Shown one piece after another: positions 21,434-33,487 of a stretch of DNA of 64,000 nt. Each line of letters starts with the position of its first letter. Positions within the stretch are counted from its first letter, which is position 1. The notes under the pieces were generated by a model that worked only from the letters and a program-made list of their open reading frames with translations, made no database searches and was not told where the DNA came from. Source of the stretch: Jackrogersella multiformis (taxonomy: Eukaryota; Ascomycota; Sordariomycetes; Xylariales; Hypoxylaceae); assembly GCA_902806575.1 (NCBI GenBank), contig CADCXD010000007.1, forward strand, positions 1,116,001-1,180,000, in the 5' to 3' direction. The position numbers and the translations under genes are program-made.

Positions 21434-21835
21434 TCAAAACGTCGCTCTGAGACGTTCCTCCTCCAACCGACACCAGTCCTGAACCTCGCCGTCATACTTG
21501 AAGCTCATGAAGAAAAAGGAACCCTTCTTGATCGGCGCCATGTCGAGGCACTTCTCAATCCTCAAGGGCACGGCGTCGACCTTTCCTAGATCGGGTTTCT
21601 CGGGCAGGAGGAAAAGAGGCTGGCTTAGAGTGAACTCACTTGGGGTAGGCTGTATTTTCTCCCCGGTGGTGTCGGCGAGCCTGTCGATGAATCCTAGAGA
21701 TGTCTTCAAAGCTCCAAGGGTAGGCTTTTGACGGCTCGGCCCGCCTTTGAGTATATCGAGTCTAAATGCTGCTTCTCTCTGCGCTTCGAGCACGGCGGCC
21801 TTCTCGCCGGCAATACCTCTATTATAACGCGTCAT
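21434..21835 (-). CDS. small conserved-looking hypothetical protein
   Basis: A 133-residue uninterrupted frame with good codon composition. I do not recognise the family. It is charged and soluble, with no signal peptide or membrane segment. The N-terminus (GEKAAVLEAQREAAFRLDIL) looks helical. The second half has PLFLLPEKPDLGKVDAVPL and an aromatic patch (GSFFFMSFKYDGEVQDW). The start ATG at 21835 is the only methionine near the 5-prime end. It lies next to the conserved DUF8035-like gene, outside the tailoring block. It could be a real small protein or an exon of a longer gene. Confidence 0.6.
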   Translation of the reverse strand: MTRYNRGIAGEKAAVLEAQREAAFRLDILKGGPSRQKPTLGALKTSLGFIDRLADTTGEKIQPTPSEFTLSQPLFLLPEKPDLGKVDAVPLRIEKCLDMAPIKKGSFFFMSFKYDGEVQDWCRLEEERLRATF

Positions 21836-22972
21836 TGTTGAAACATGTGTTACCTGGCGAATACCTACTTGTTAAGATTATTGTGGTATGGTCATAAGAA
21901 TCCTCTTTATGACTGGGGTTGTGATGTATTGTATGTTAAAACCTCTTGCTGGGCCAAGTAATAATACTACCTAGCTTCCAGGTTGCTAGATTCAACTAGG
22001 AACCACGAAAACTATTTTGTTCATCGAAAATAACCATAGAGGCCTCGAGTGCGATTCAATGTTTTACTTGTATTTATATGCCCGATTGACAAACAACATT
22101 GTTCAATTGCCCATTGTTTAAATACTTCAAGAACATACCATAATGCATTATTCTCTAACGTTAGTTGAGCTCAGAAAGGCCTTTGTCCTTGTCTAGGATA
22201 TTTGGTAAAGGGGCCAGACCCCATGACACCATTTTCCTAAGAATGTACTGTACAACTACACGAAGTCTCTTTTAGTTATGTATCGATGTAATTTGCCTCG
22301 CGAAATTCGACTCGCTCTATTAGTAGAATTACTTCTCTATATCATATGGGAAGTAGATTTTTAAACCAAACGATGAAAGTTGATAGTTATATATAAAGAA
22401 ATCAATAACGGTCGTTAGATCATCAGGATCATCACACCACGGAAGCCATCCCCTCAAGCGAGAGTTGGATGGCAGTCAAATTAATGAGTCCATCCAATGA
22501 TGAACGTAAGACAATCAGACCTAGAACCTGGTACCTGAGGGCAGGCCTGCCAGTCAACTAAACATATCTGCCAAAAACACCCCCTTTATCCTTCCAAGTA
22601 GCGAAAGCTTGCGCGATAGTTAGAATAAAACGCCGCACACCAATCTATAATATAATCTCGTGGGCCGTATAGTGAGATCATCAAGCCTAGGTAATTCAAT
22701 AAAGGACTCGATATCCTCATCGGTTCCCAATGACCAAGTTGACTCCAATTAAAAGCCTCTCGTTCCCCAGGACAACCATTTCGTAACTTCCTTTGTTCGG
22801 AACATGGAATCGAAGAAGATTGGTGAATGCAGCGGAGCGACTAGGTAAGGGTCGCGAGCATGGCTCTCATCAAGCTCGGCGGTGGACCTAGAGAAGATCA
22901 ACGTTAGCTAAGCTTCTTCCATTTCCAAGCAACTGTAGCTTGAGGCGAGAACTAGTAGAAGCGCACCTTCAC
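21836..22972. other. 1.1 kb intergenic region
   Basis: No coding signal was seen on either strand. It is AT-rich in the middle and presumably holds the 3-prime region of the DUF8035-like gene from about 22750. Confidence 0.5.
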
Positions 22973-24645
22973 CTAGCGATACTTAGGCACGCTGATGGAC
23001 ATCCTACCTTTCTTGTCCTTCTCAAGACGCACCCCGCGCCGCGGCTCCTCAATCCTCTCCACTTGCTCCTCATAGAGAACGAGTTCGCCAGTCGGCAGGC
23101 GCTCGGCTGAGACTAATTCGCGGTCGGTGCTGTGGCTATGAGATCGGTGGCGGGAGTGGGAGTGAGAGTGAGAATGGTGATGGTGGTGATGGTGCCGTCC
23201 TTCACTCTTCATCAAGTCGCGTTCCGCCTCGAGCCGCGCAATCTCCATCTTGATCTCTCTGTCAGAGCGTCGTCGATCGTTGAATAATGCAAGAGGGCCG
23301 ACAGGGATCTCCTCGCTATATTCTCGTGGTTCTATAATAACCGGCGTGCGCGTCGTGGATGTGGAATGGCTACGATGGCTGCGATTGGTTCGGGCGGGTG
23401 AGGTCTCGCGGATATATGTCTCCTTGAATACTTCGACGGGAGTCGGCGGAGATGGTGCGACTGGTGCAGCAGTATGTATAATCGGTGGAGGGGGTACATG
23501 CATTAAAGGAGGCGGAGGAATGGTGAAGAACTCTTCTCTCCTTTCCTCAACGACATTGCCGGGAACAGATCGCGCCGCGGCAACCTCTTGCTCAGACTTC
23601 TTGTAATCTTCGCTTAGTTTGAGAAGGTCATCGATGTTCTGTTGGCCGAGAGCTTTTTGTACAACGATGACGTTACCCTATGGTTGTCAGTTTGACGAGG
23701 ACTTAACTTGTCGGATATGGGATCGGAACATACCTCTTCAATGAATGGATAGCCGAGGTCGATCAGCGCCGCCTTGGAAACAAGTCGGAAGGGGATTCTT
23801 GTCTTCCCCTTCTTAGGGTACTCGCTCTTAACGCTCTTGACGCTCTTGACACTCTTTAAAGTGATACTAGTACCCCCGCTGCTGCTCGAGTCATCTGATG
23901 CGATGCTTCTACTTCGAACGCTGTGACTGTGATGCCTATGTCTCGATGCACCACTATCACTCCTTTTGCTTGTTTTGACGATCTCCATCTCCCGGACACG
24001 CTCTGGATATGCATGGTATTCTTCGTCGCCAAAGCGATCAGGCTCTGATATCTTGATTTCGTCGAAGTCGCGTTCGGCGTATAATCTTGGGGGAGGTAGG
24101 GCTCTGGATCGCGGTAGAGGGATAGGTTGGTACGGCTCGGGGTGATAGTCACCACGGCGGACAGGTGGCCCGGGATTCTCCTTCTCAAGGAACCGAGGCA
24201 GTGGGCGTCTGTCGAATGTATCAAGGGAGGATTGGCGCCGGATTAATTGTCCTGGTCGTCGCGGAGGGGATGGATGATGGAACTCTCGTTCACGTTCTCG
24301 CTCACGATCTCGCTCACGATCAATAACCAGGCGTTGCTCTAACTCAGGAGGCGGAGACCGCCTAAATCGTGGCCCCTCCTCGTAGAACCTTCTCTCACGC
24401 AGTATGTCATCGTCCCACGGACGTGATGGTTTTCGCTCGAATCTCTCATCGACTGAGGTCTCACGGACCCTACCCCCGGGGCCTCTAGCCATGTATCGGT
24501 CATGTTCCTCAAAACGATCTCTCTCTGCACCTTGCCGGTTACGATCGCTCTCGACGGTGAAGCGATTCCTGTCCCACCTCTCGCCACCGCCGCCGCCGTA
24601 CGACTCGCCATAGGCCAAATCGTCCTCTACTCGTTTGTGTGCCAT
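22973..24645 (-). CDS. DUF8035-like charged protein with His-rich tract
   Basis: A 538-residue protein in two exons (24645-23734 and 23677-22973), joined across a 56-base GTATGT intron as FIEE-GNVIVVQKALGQQNIDDLL. The N-terminal 200 residues are extremely Arg/Glu/Asp-rich and probably disordered, with RERE repeats. The conserved core (EYPKKGKTRIPFRLVSKAAL, LGYPFIEE, LSEDYKKSE) matches what I recall of fungal DUF8035 proteins. The C-terminal half has a proline run, a helical segment (REIKMEIARLEAERDLM), seven consecutive histidines and an HSHSHS tract, ending in a basic RMSISVPKYR tail. The function is unknown; disorder and charge suggest a scaffold or nucleic-acid-linked role, which is inference. 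The gene looks intact. Confidence 0.85.
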
Positions 24646-26796
24646 TCCTAATGTAGTATATATGTATAAATACCGAAAAGGTAGATTGGGAGATGTTTAT
24701 GAGATATAGTATGATAAGTAAAGATGGAAGAATAAGTGATAAATGTTATCAGCGTAATCGTAATGATAAGAAATACCAGGCGATCGCTAGCGTGGATGCC
24801 AGTTTCGAGCGGTTTCGAGCTATGACGACAACCTTGGAAGAGGGGAAGAGCGACTTCCAAGGTTCCGGATCCCCAGCGTATTAATTCGATTGCTATGAAA
24901 ATGCGGCGGGGCAATTTTCTTTCGTGAGTGGCTTGATGCCTTAGGTAGTGTAGTTGCACCACGACGCTGCGCAACACAAGCTTGGCGACGTAAATCGAAT
25001 AGTCTGTTTTCGTTCCGGCTGTTCGCACCCACGCACTTATTGCGTGTGACCTCAATACGACTCTGTCTGTCGCGGACTGACCGTTGAACCTGACCAGTGA
25101 CCAGCAGTACGAGGGGTGTGGGTATGTGAGCGGTGACGGCGGATATGGATGGTTGTGTTTGTTGTGTACGTGTGTAGTGTATATAAATATAAATCTCGTC
25201 GAATATATATAGAAGCGGATAATTGATAAGCTTAAAAGGAATTTCTGGTGATATTCGAGAGAGTTTCAAGGTTTAAGCGTGGAATTGAGTTTGAAGATAT
25301 GGAGGGGAATGCAGATGTTTTCTAAGATTCACCCATGGATCTTTCAAGGATTACATCAGTGAACTAGTGATGCTTGCTCGTCTCCCCATTAGCGCTGAGC
25401 TAGGGGTATGTACAGCCACTAACTTGGAAGTACCCAACCTCAAGACCCATGGATACAGCAAGGGCCGGGAGGGAGCCAGGGGGGGTAGTTAGTACAATAT
25501 CTTTTGGGTTAACTCCGAAGACATTTCCAAGATATCACCACATATTCTTTAATAAGGTATGAAATCAAGCATTTCGGATATCCTCAACCGAACAAGTCAG
25601 ATCTCATTTTGACTATATCTTTCAAAAAAAAAAAAACGTTTGTCAAGTAATTTGTTTAATTGCTAATAGTTAATAATTAAAATACCTTCGTCTGTCTTTC
25701 GATACAGGATAACGCGCTAATAAGATGCAATTACATGAAGCCCATAACTGAGGCCCGGCGTCTCCTTCAACATCTTGGCATCTAACAATTGGGCAGCGTT
25801 TGGGTTGTCAAATGGAAAGTCTCGACAATTACCAACCTATTGATTCGATGTAGGCTATACCTTGTGCGACGACGAGATTCATTAAAGTTACATTTTACCA
25901 ACGTCAACCATGTTCAGCTCATCCAAAGGCCAGACGAACGGAAAGTTGTTATTTATCATGTTCATCATATAGGCGGTGACTACCTAAGTATCATAAAACC
26001 CCACCAATACAATGTTTGCCGGTTTTCCTTGGTGAGTAAGCTGGGCTATGAACATATTCGAATGGGGATACGATGATGTCTTTTCCAAAATGTATTGACA
26101 CCTGCTTGCTTTCGATCGAACTTAATGAAGTCTAGTGTAGGCTTTCATTTATTAGGTATTAACGATAGCTTCACTGCTAGGCAGGTACCGGGATATTGAA
26201 TCCAGGACTGCCAAGTTATTTAGTGTACGATGCAGGATGACGTCTCTCAGCTCATTTAGCTTGGATTAAGTACCTAAGTATTCGCAGAGAGTTTCCAATC
26301 CCGCTCACTAGCTGCTAGAGCTGCCATGATGAAGTGGTCCGTGCGTATAACAAACCCCAGTGACGTTATTTGCAATTTAGGTTAGGGGATTTAGAGGAAT
26401 TCCATTCTAATTCTGATTCGCATCCCTCGCAATATATTTCCACGATCGAGCCTAATAACAAGAATTTCACATGGATATTAGAGCTACTTCTTTTCGCTCT
26501 AGTCCATTTTCTTACAAATTCGAGTTTTACTAACTCATGCTTCCCCATAATTCCTGCTGCCCAACTACACTAAAGCCATACTATTTACCGTGGGCGTCGC
26601 CTAGTCAGGGCAGTAAGGGGCTCTTGAACTAGGAAGAACCCTCCACCCCTTACCACGTTCTCTTTGTTAACAAGATTTGCAGAATCCAGAGTCTACTATA
26701 CTTTTATAGTCAAGTGATAGTAGTTCAGTACTTCAGTACATTATATTATATTGCTCCTCTTATGGAAACTAAGTAATCATAAGGCACAATAACCTT
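24646..26796. other. 2.15 kb intergenic region
   Basis: Upstream of the DUF8035-like gene and downstream of the phytase-like gene. Frames of 95-149 codons (24648-25269 minus, 25789-26076 plus) have no recognisable domain and were not called. A 13-base A run lies near 25625. Confidence 0.45.
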
Positions 26797-28725
26797 TCAG
26801 GTTGAGATCCGGATCTTGAATACCACAGCCTGACTATCAAGATTATAACCACTGCTATCGCTATAAGGTAACTTACCTCCGTTCATGAACCCGTTCTGAG
26901 TGATAAAGTCGTTATCACTAAGGCTAAAAACGTAGAACTCTCCGTTCGAGACGTCAGGGTCAATAGGGACTATTCCGAGGGATTCCCATTTCTCATTCTA
27001 CCAGTCGCACGTAATAAGTTAGCTCATATTCCGGGCCTAATATGCGACTGAATACCGGGAATAACGTAGGTCACCTACCAGCAGATATTGGTCTTGATCA
27101 CCACCATTATGCAGACCAAAACGGTTCAGCTGCGCATTGATATTGAAGTCCAGAAAGCTACAGTACGTTGCGGCTGTGATTTTATTCTTCAACTCTCCAC
27201 TCTTGGATTTCGCAATATTGCAACCAACACAGTCATAACCCTTGGCGGCCTTGATGTCCGTCGCATCGGAAATGTCGAACACGTCGATTTGACGGTAGAG
27301 GGAGAGTGAGTTGTCAGTGCCGTGGCCGGCGCCGGAGTCTCTAGACAATATGAAGAACTGTCCGTTTTCTAGCGCGTGTATCTCAGATTGAGCCGCAGCT
27401 TTAGGATTCTTGGACTTCTTTGCTGTGGGATCGTCGTATAGCGGCAAAGGCACAACCCATTCTCCTTTGTAGATAGGGGAGATTCGATTCGAAACATCAT
27501 ATTTGAGGAGGCGAGTATATCGTTGGGTCTGTTTATCCAAGCCCTGTGATTGTTTTAGCTAATACATCACCGCACCTTTTATATCTATAGTTTAGTAAGA
27601 AATCATACTTACACCTTCTTGGACAGTCGCTGCCTGCAAAAGTACCCACAGCGACTTTCCATCCTTTGAGACAGTGAGGCCTTCGAAACCTAGGTGCCAC
27701 AGATGTTAGAACAGCTACCTCGCTCCCACGCGTACGGGCCAAAACTTGTCTCACCATGATTATTGTCACGGCCACTGTCAGGATCCGCCGGGTCTACATC
27801 GTTGCCTTCGCCATCGTTGATATAACGTGGCGGGCTATTAGCAGAGAACGAGGTATGGTTCTTGCGTATAGGCACAATTGCATCATTGGGGCGAATTGCA
27901 GTGAGCATCTTGCCATCATGCCCAAAGAGATCTAATTTCTAGTATCAGCGGAAGGCGTTCCTTTTTGAATGCAACATAGGGGACAAGTCCGCATACAAAT
28001 ATAAGGACCATATTCATCAGACACCCAGAAGCTTGAATCGGCATTCACATATAGCCCTTCTGAATCGACCGGAATTCGTTTACCACCAGGTCCATCCCCG
28101 CCAAAGCCGTCGCCCGTATAAGTAGCGACGGGGAGATCTGGGAAGCCGCGGAATGAGATGTGCCCTGCCGGGTCAGCGTCTAGTCCGGTGCAAGGCGTCC
28201 CATCAGGCCCAGAGAAAAATATCGTGTCTAGATACTCGAAGTACAAGTTTGGGCCCGATGGTGTATCCACGGTTGCATGAGGTTTTGGTGTGAAAATAAT
28301 ATTGAACTTGTGAACTCGCGGGTTAAAGTTGAGAGTTCCTTCGGTATTCCTGGTATCAACGGTCAACACTCCTGGTATCTAGACATATGTCGAGGTACTT
28401 CTTTTGGATATACCATGCCACTTTATACTCACCAACCACGGTCGGGTAATGCCCATAGGACACCCGAATAGCTCCCATTATGATGTTTTTTCCATGCACC
28501 TTGTTCCATGTGTATAGATGAACCTAATCCGCCAAGTGTGTCGCCGAATTTGTCAACAGCGTCCGAGACAACATATCCGTACCCAGCGAGTTCTTCATAC
28601 TCATAGTGTATGCCATTACAAGATGTATTGTGTACGCTAGATGATGCGACGGAAGCAGTCCGGTGATTTATAGTGGCGCCTATGGCAACAACGGCCAGAG
28701 AAGCTGTGACTAGCAGTGTGTTCAT
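26797..28725 (-). CDS. secreted phytase-like (esterase-like beta-propeller) protein
   Basis: A 521-residue secreted protein in six exons: 28725-28433, 28349-27997, 27931-27755, 27689-27613, 27543-27079 and 26997-26797. It starts with a signal peptide (LLVTASLAVVAIGA). Conserved blocks of the 'esterase-like activity of phytase' family (PF13449) follow in order: GGLGSSIHM, ALPDRGWN, FFSGPDGTPCTGLD, WVSDEYGPYIYLF, NNHGFEGLTVSKDGKSLW, EIHALENGQFFILSRDSG and a C-terminal KWESLGIVPIDP...FYVFSLSDNDF block. Acidic clusters (DGEGNDVDPADPDSG) could bind calcium. The family's true activity is poorly known despite the name. All five introns are GT-AG and keep frame. The last exon, which continues past the stop at the end of the 27 kb frame, was found by splicing. 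Confidence 0.88.
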
Positions 28726-30102
28726 ACTGTGAAGTCAAGGACAATGCCCTTTAAGAACGAATGATTGCAACAACACAGGAGCTCAACGACTTAAAGAACA
28801 TGCATGTATGTCTCAGTTTTTATATACAGCTTGAGCTGGATGTGGCTACTATTTCGGACCGGGTACGATTTGCGTCTACTACACATACGGCAGGACTCAG
28901 CAGCAGAGCTTCAGCCATTATTACACCGAGCATCATCCAAGATGCTCTCTCTTCTAAGCGACAGGTAATAAAAATACCGAAATAGGGAGCCCGTAGTGCT
29001 GGGCGTTGCGTGGTTATCCACTCACCCCGGTACGGCGCTGACAGTTGCGAGAACACGTTGCCTAGAACCGGAGTCTTATTCGCCAAACTCATCACCGACC
29101 AGTGCTGAGACATTAGGCGATGAAGGCTGGCTGGAGGTACCAATTCTCAGGTACTAATCCGCATTTGAACTCCATGAAAGGGCCCGGGGTGGGTGGGGTA
29201 TCTTGATATCTATGAGTTTGATAAAAACAAGAAACAAATGATAGCTCACTATAACGACTTTACGTGTGAAGTTGTAGGTAATCATGATTTTCTTACATGT
29301 TGTCTTAAGAGGACGGTGGTTTTACAGAATAGCCAATTTATGACCGCTCTAGCTACCTCTTACTTGGGTACCTAAGGTACCTAATCATGAAGGAACAATT
29401 ACAGACCCAAGCTGTCTCATTACATACTTCTATAAATCAATATAATTCCTCAAATTTTATATGACCATCGTCAACATATTTGAATACCGGCTAGATAGGT
29501 TTTTTTATATGAAAACTAGCAGTATACATCGAGTTATAAAGTATCGCGTCGATGATACACAACATGATATGTGGCTCCGTGGTGGAGTTATGGTATTCCC
29601 AATAGTTCATGTCAGCTTCGGAATGATGGGCCTTGCGAGAACTAGGTACCTACCAAGTAGGTAAGCAGTGTACCTACCTAGGTACCTAGGGAGGTAGCAA
29701 TTATAATTTATGGTTAAGTGAGTATGATGCAGCGATCGAAAGGGACTCAATTCTAAGTCATCTTTAATAGTACGTTTCCTTAATATTTGCTACTACCTAA
29801 GCAGGTAAAATTTAGGCCTCTATAGCAGGATTAGGGGTGGCTGTGAGTGCCCGGAGATACCGCCGTTTATCCTCAGCCAGTCAGCCAGGGAGGCGCGAAA
29901 CGAGGCAGTGCATGCAGCACTCCAGAGCCTCATCAAGAACTACGATTTTGATAATAATCATGAACTTGACATCATCCATCACCATCGACATTTTTAGTAG
30001 GAATATCGGAGATTCAGCACAAGAACTGTTGTTGTTGACTACTACGAGGTACCCAAGGTACCTAGGTAGGTATCCTCACTTGAAGATTCGAAGATTTTAT
30101 GG
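28726..30102. other. divergent intergenic region before the HeLo-UBC gene
   Basis: 1.4 kb between outward-facing genes. No gene is supported. CCTAGG palindromes are dense at 29643-29697 and again at 30046-30072, the latter only about 30 bases before the HeLo-UBC start codon. Confidence 0.5.
29643..29697. repeat. compound cluster of the CCTAGG palindromic motif
   Basis: Three to four overlapping units, including GTACCTACCTAGGTACCTAG, occupy about 55 bases. Confidence 0.8.
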
Positions 30103-32092
30103 ATGGCAGAGATCGCGGGGTTGGCCCTTGGGATCCTGGGGATAGCTGGGCTCTTCAATTCATGCATTGAGAATTTCAACATCGTAGTCCGTGCGAGGGA
30201 ATTCAGTGAAGAATTCGAGCTTCTCTGCACTCAGGTACGTGGTTTGATTTCGGCGACGGTTACTGCTGGTACAGTTACTAGGTTAAACGAGGTTCATCTC
30301 TATTCCAGGGAGATCTCGGCCTTCCTTAACCGAATAAGACCATCTTCTCAATTATGCGAAATATATACCTAATAGGTAGTTATCATTCATTGCGCTGACC
30401 ATATAACTTCATCAGCTTGCACTCCAGCAGATTCGACTCGTGATATGGGGAGAAACACTTGGGCTCATCCCGGCCCCTGGCAGTTTGAGATCGAGACCAT
30501 ACAATCGCGCTCTAGACAGACCCGATATTCGGCCAGCTATTGAGACAACTCTTCATCAGCTACAAAGCTTATTATCCAAAGCTGATACCATCACCGGCAG
30601 GTATGCTTCGGAGGAACAAGAGAGATCTGCCCAGTTGTCAGAAGCGCGTGCTATATCCGATTCGAAAGGCATGTCAGTCTTTCGCGAATCATACCAACGA
30701 TTCAAAGGGCGGATCAGGAAAAATCAGAAGGATAAATCCGTATGGCAAGTCACACGTTGGTCTATACTTGACTACGAGAAATTTGAACGCCTGGTAACTA
30801 GCATTCGCGACCTGATCGATGCATTAGAAAGTATTACTAGCGCACTCGGCATGCTAGCAAAACAGCAGTCTCTTTTGATAGACGAGATCGAATCGCTCTC
30901 CGATGCCAGCAGTCTAGGTCTTTTACAAAAGATCGGATCATCAGGCTCTGCGCCTCCGGCTATTCGAGCAGTCTCGGATTCAGCTAGTGCTCGATTAACA
31001 TATGTAACATCGAGCTCGCGGTCCTATTATACTGCCAGAACAGAACAATCCCAAGGTGGCAATCATAATCAATTTGAAACCATGTTATCGAAGGCCCAGG
31101 CCGCAAGAACCACAGCAGCCCCGGCAGTTCCAGCGACCAAAAATACCGTCGCAGATATTCCACAGAACCAGAGATGGATGGCGGCACTCTTGAATAACAA
31201 GACGACAGATAATATGACAGAACCAACATTTTCTACAAAGGATATTGAATATGGACGAGCTCTTAGAGACAGTAGATGTCATGACGATAAAGTCTGTCGT
31301 GAGAATTCTGCAAAACTAGCTGCCCAAGCACACGAAGGCATTCCACTTTCTCGTCGCATGTTTCTCGAGCTACGCAATATCCGTCGAGCTAATGTGCCCT
31401 TTATCAGCGCTGCACCGATAGGGGATATGCTAGACAAGATTGTTGCTAGCATTGAAGGGCCGCCTGGAACACCATATGAAGGTGGCATTTTCTGGATTGC
31501 AGTTAAGATTGTCGATTCGAAACCCCCTATTTTGAGATTCCACACGAAAATATACCACCCCAATATCGATCCGAGGGGTAATGTCTGCGCCGACTATGCT
31601 ACTTGGTGGCGGGATGCTAGCCTCCTGAATGGACTAAGCAACGCAACCAACCAGCGAGCTCTACCTTGGTTCTCTGAGCATATCACCAACCACTATTCAT
31701 TGGGGTCCCTACTAGTTGCTCTTTGCGGCTTATTAGCAAGTCCCAGCATCGACGACCCACTTGTGCCCGAAATTGCAGAGACATATCTTACAGACCATGC
31801 GGCCTACTACGAAGCTGCTAAGCTGTATACTCAACGCTTTGCACATGCCGGGCGGCCCGATGATACGGAGCTCATCTTTCCAGAGGAAGAAAACGAGACT
31901 GAAACAGGTGCAGGTGAAGCGGAGTTTCGACAAAAACAAGTTACAGAAAGCCTGACGCCACGACGGGTCATTGTAGACACGTCCATGGTTTGGGAGCGGA
32001 TTTCGTCGTATCAGCTAGAGTGGTACAAAGTAGAGAATCGTCTCTCAAAGTGGTTCCCAGATGTCGATTTGGTCTACAATAAGGTGTGCTAG
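30103..32092 (+). CDS. HeLo-domain / E2 ubiquitin-conjugating (UBC) fusion protein
   Basis: A 602-residue two-domain protein in two exons (30103-30234 and 30416-32092). Residues 1 to about 230 form a HeLo (prion-inhibition and propagation) domain: EIAGLALGILGIAGLFNSCI at the start, ALQQIRLVIWGETLGL, and YEKFERLVTSIRDLIDALES. In HET-s-type systems HeLo is a cell-death effector that inserts into membranes. After a Ser/Ala-rich linker, residues about 350-490 are an E2 fold. It has EGPPGTPYEGGIF, the HPN motif (425-427), the catalytic cysteine at 435 in GNVCAD, and DDPLVPEIAETY near the end. The sites required for ubiquitin transfer are present, so activity is plausible. A tail of about 110 residues follows. 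The first exon splices in phase 0 (CTQ-LALQQ). A further frame at 32161-32484 with an acidic SSDDEDSDVSS segment might be an unspliced C-terminal extension. Fusion and frame are clear; the function is inference. Confidence 0.88.
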
Positions 32093-33487
32093 ATACACCC
32101 TGTTCGGAAACTTTCTTGTTAATCGTTTATCTTTAGACTATTCACGAGTACTGTGTCGCCTTGCCAAAGCCACTCAGCAGTGTGAGTCACGATATAACTA
32201 CACGTTGTCATAATCATTCTAACATCGTCAACCAGGCTCAACGTCAAGAAATACATAATTTAAGGGCCATTTCAACAGAGGTGGAGACGGGTGAGAAGTA
32301 CGATTTATCGCCCGAACCGTCATCCGATGACGAGGATTCGGATGTTTCATCTAAACACTGGAACCTTATGTCTTATGTGACAAGGGCAATAGAGCTTGGA
32401 ATGATAGTTCAAATTCAAATAATAATTCTCTATGGTCTTAAGGTCCTTGCTCTTTTCCTCTTCTCACAAAGCGAAGCGTATTAACCTAGGTTATATATAT
32501 ATAATTTAAATATCTCTTTAAGCGCCGTTAGCATTTTCTTAATTTTATTAATTTAGTTTTATATATATTGATCAAATCTTTTAATTAACCTTATTTAATA
32601 ACTTTATTTTATAAGTTTCAATATATTTCGTATTTATTAATATATATATATATATTAATTATACTTTACTTCGTGGAGTTTATCCGTATGACATTTTATG
32701 AACTTAAGTACCGGAGGCAGAAGAGACGCCAGTTTTTAACAGTTCCATTCTAAGGACGTCTTAAAACCAGGCACACTGGATACATATTTAGAACCATAAG
32801 TAAATATACGTATTCGGCTGAGTGCCGTTTTTCCCCTCAGATATCAGCTTCTTCCTTCTATCCTATTTTTGATCCATTGATGACATACATGCGGTAGGGC
32901 TGTGGATGGATCTTGCCGTGTGGGGCGAATGCGATCACTAAAGGTTCTAGGTCCATTCTGACGGCTCTAATTCTGTCTGAAGTTAGACCACGATCCTATA
33001 TTGGACCATTAGCGCTAAATTTGGAATTCATGGTCTCTTTGCAAAGATCAAAATCGACCAGTAATATTATAGATATATTTATCAAGATGCTCTAAGTAGA
33101 ACTTGCCCAATAGCGACGTGCAAGATATGGCCAGTCTACGGAGAAGTTACGATAGAGCGCCGAAAGGATCCTTGCTGGCCTATGCGAGTAGTGATCCCTC
33201 TATCTGGTCGATCTGGGCTGGGCTTCGCGATAGCAACGTACTTGAAAGTCCGAGATGTTACAGTATTGCTGTCATCTTGTAAGCTAGTTCAAAAGCGGTT
33301 CCAGGCAGCCAGGAGAAACCACAGTATTATCGTGCCGTGCTTTCAGCTACACACAGACCACTCTCGAGGATATTATGATATGTCACAGCGACTATATATA
33401 GTAGTGTATTTTCTTCTACGCGGGTTAATGTCAACCTGTAGGCACCATGAGTTTACCGATTACTTAGATAAACCTACGAGGCGTTGA
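32093..33487. other. intergenic region with coding relics
   Basis: AT-rich from 32490 to 32670, including a TATATA run. The frame at 32161-32484 may belong to the HeLo-UBC gene. On the minus strand near 32870-33005 a coding-like stretch reads VRMDLEPLVIAFAPHGKIH without a start; I do not recognise it. The plus strand near 33182 has an SDR-like fragment (separate entry). Confidence 0.4.
33182..33313 (+). pseudogene. possible relic of a Rossmann-fold (SDR-type) gene
   Basis: The frame contains SGRSGLGFAIATYLKVRDVT followed by VLLSS, matching the glycine-rich turn and second strand at the N-terminus of short-chain dehydrogenases (G-x3-G-L-G). The rest of the family (NAG, YxxxK) is not found downstream, so at most a fragment remains. 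It could also be chance similarity over about 40 residues. Confidence 0.35.

Noticed and set aside
24648..25269. Minus-strand frames of 135 and 149 codons upstream of the DUF8035-like gene
   Set aside because: The composition is not coding-like and there is no domain. Probably promoter and 5-prime UTR.
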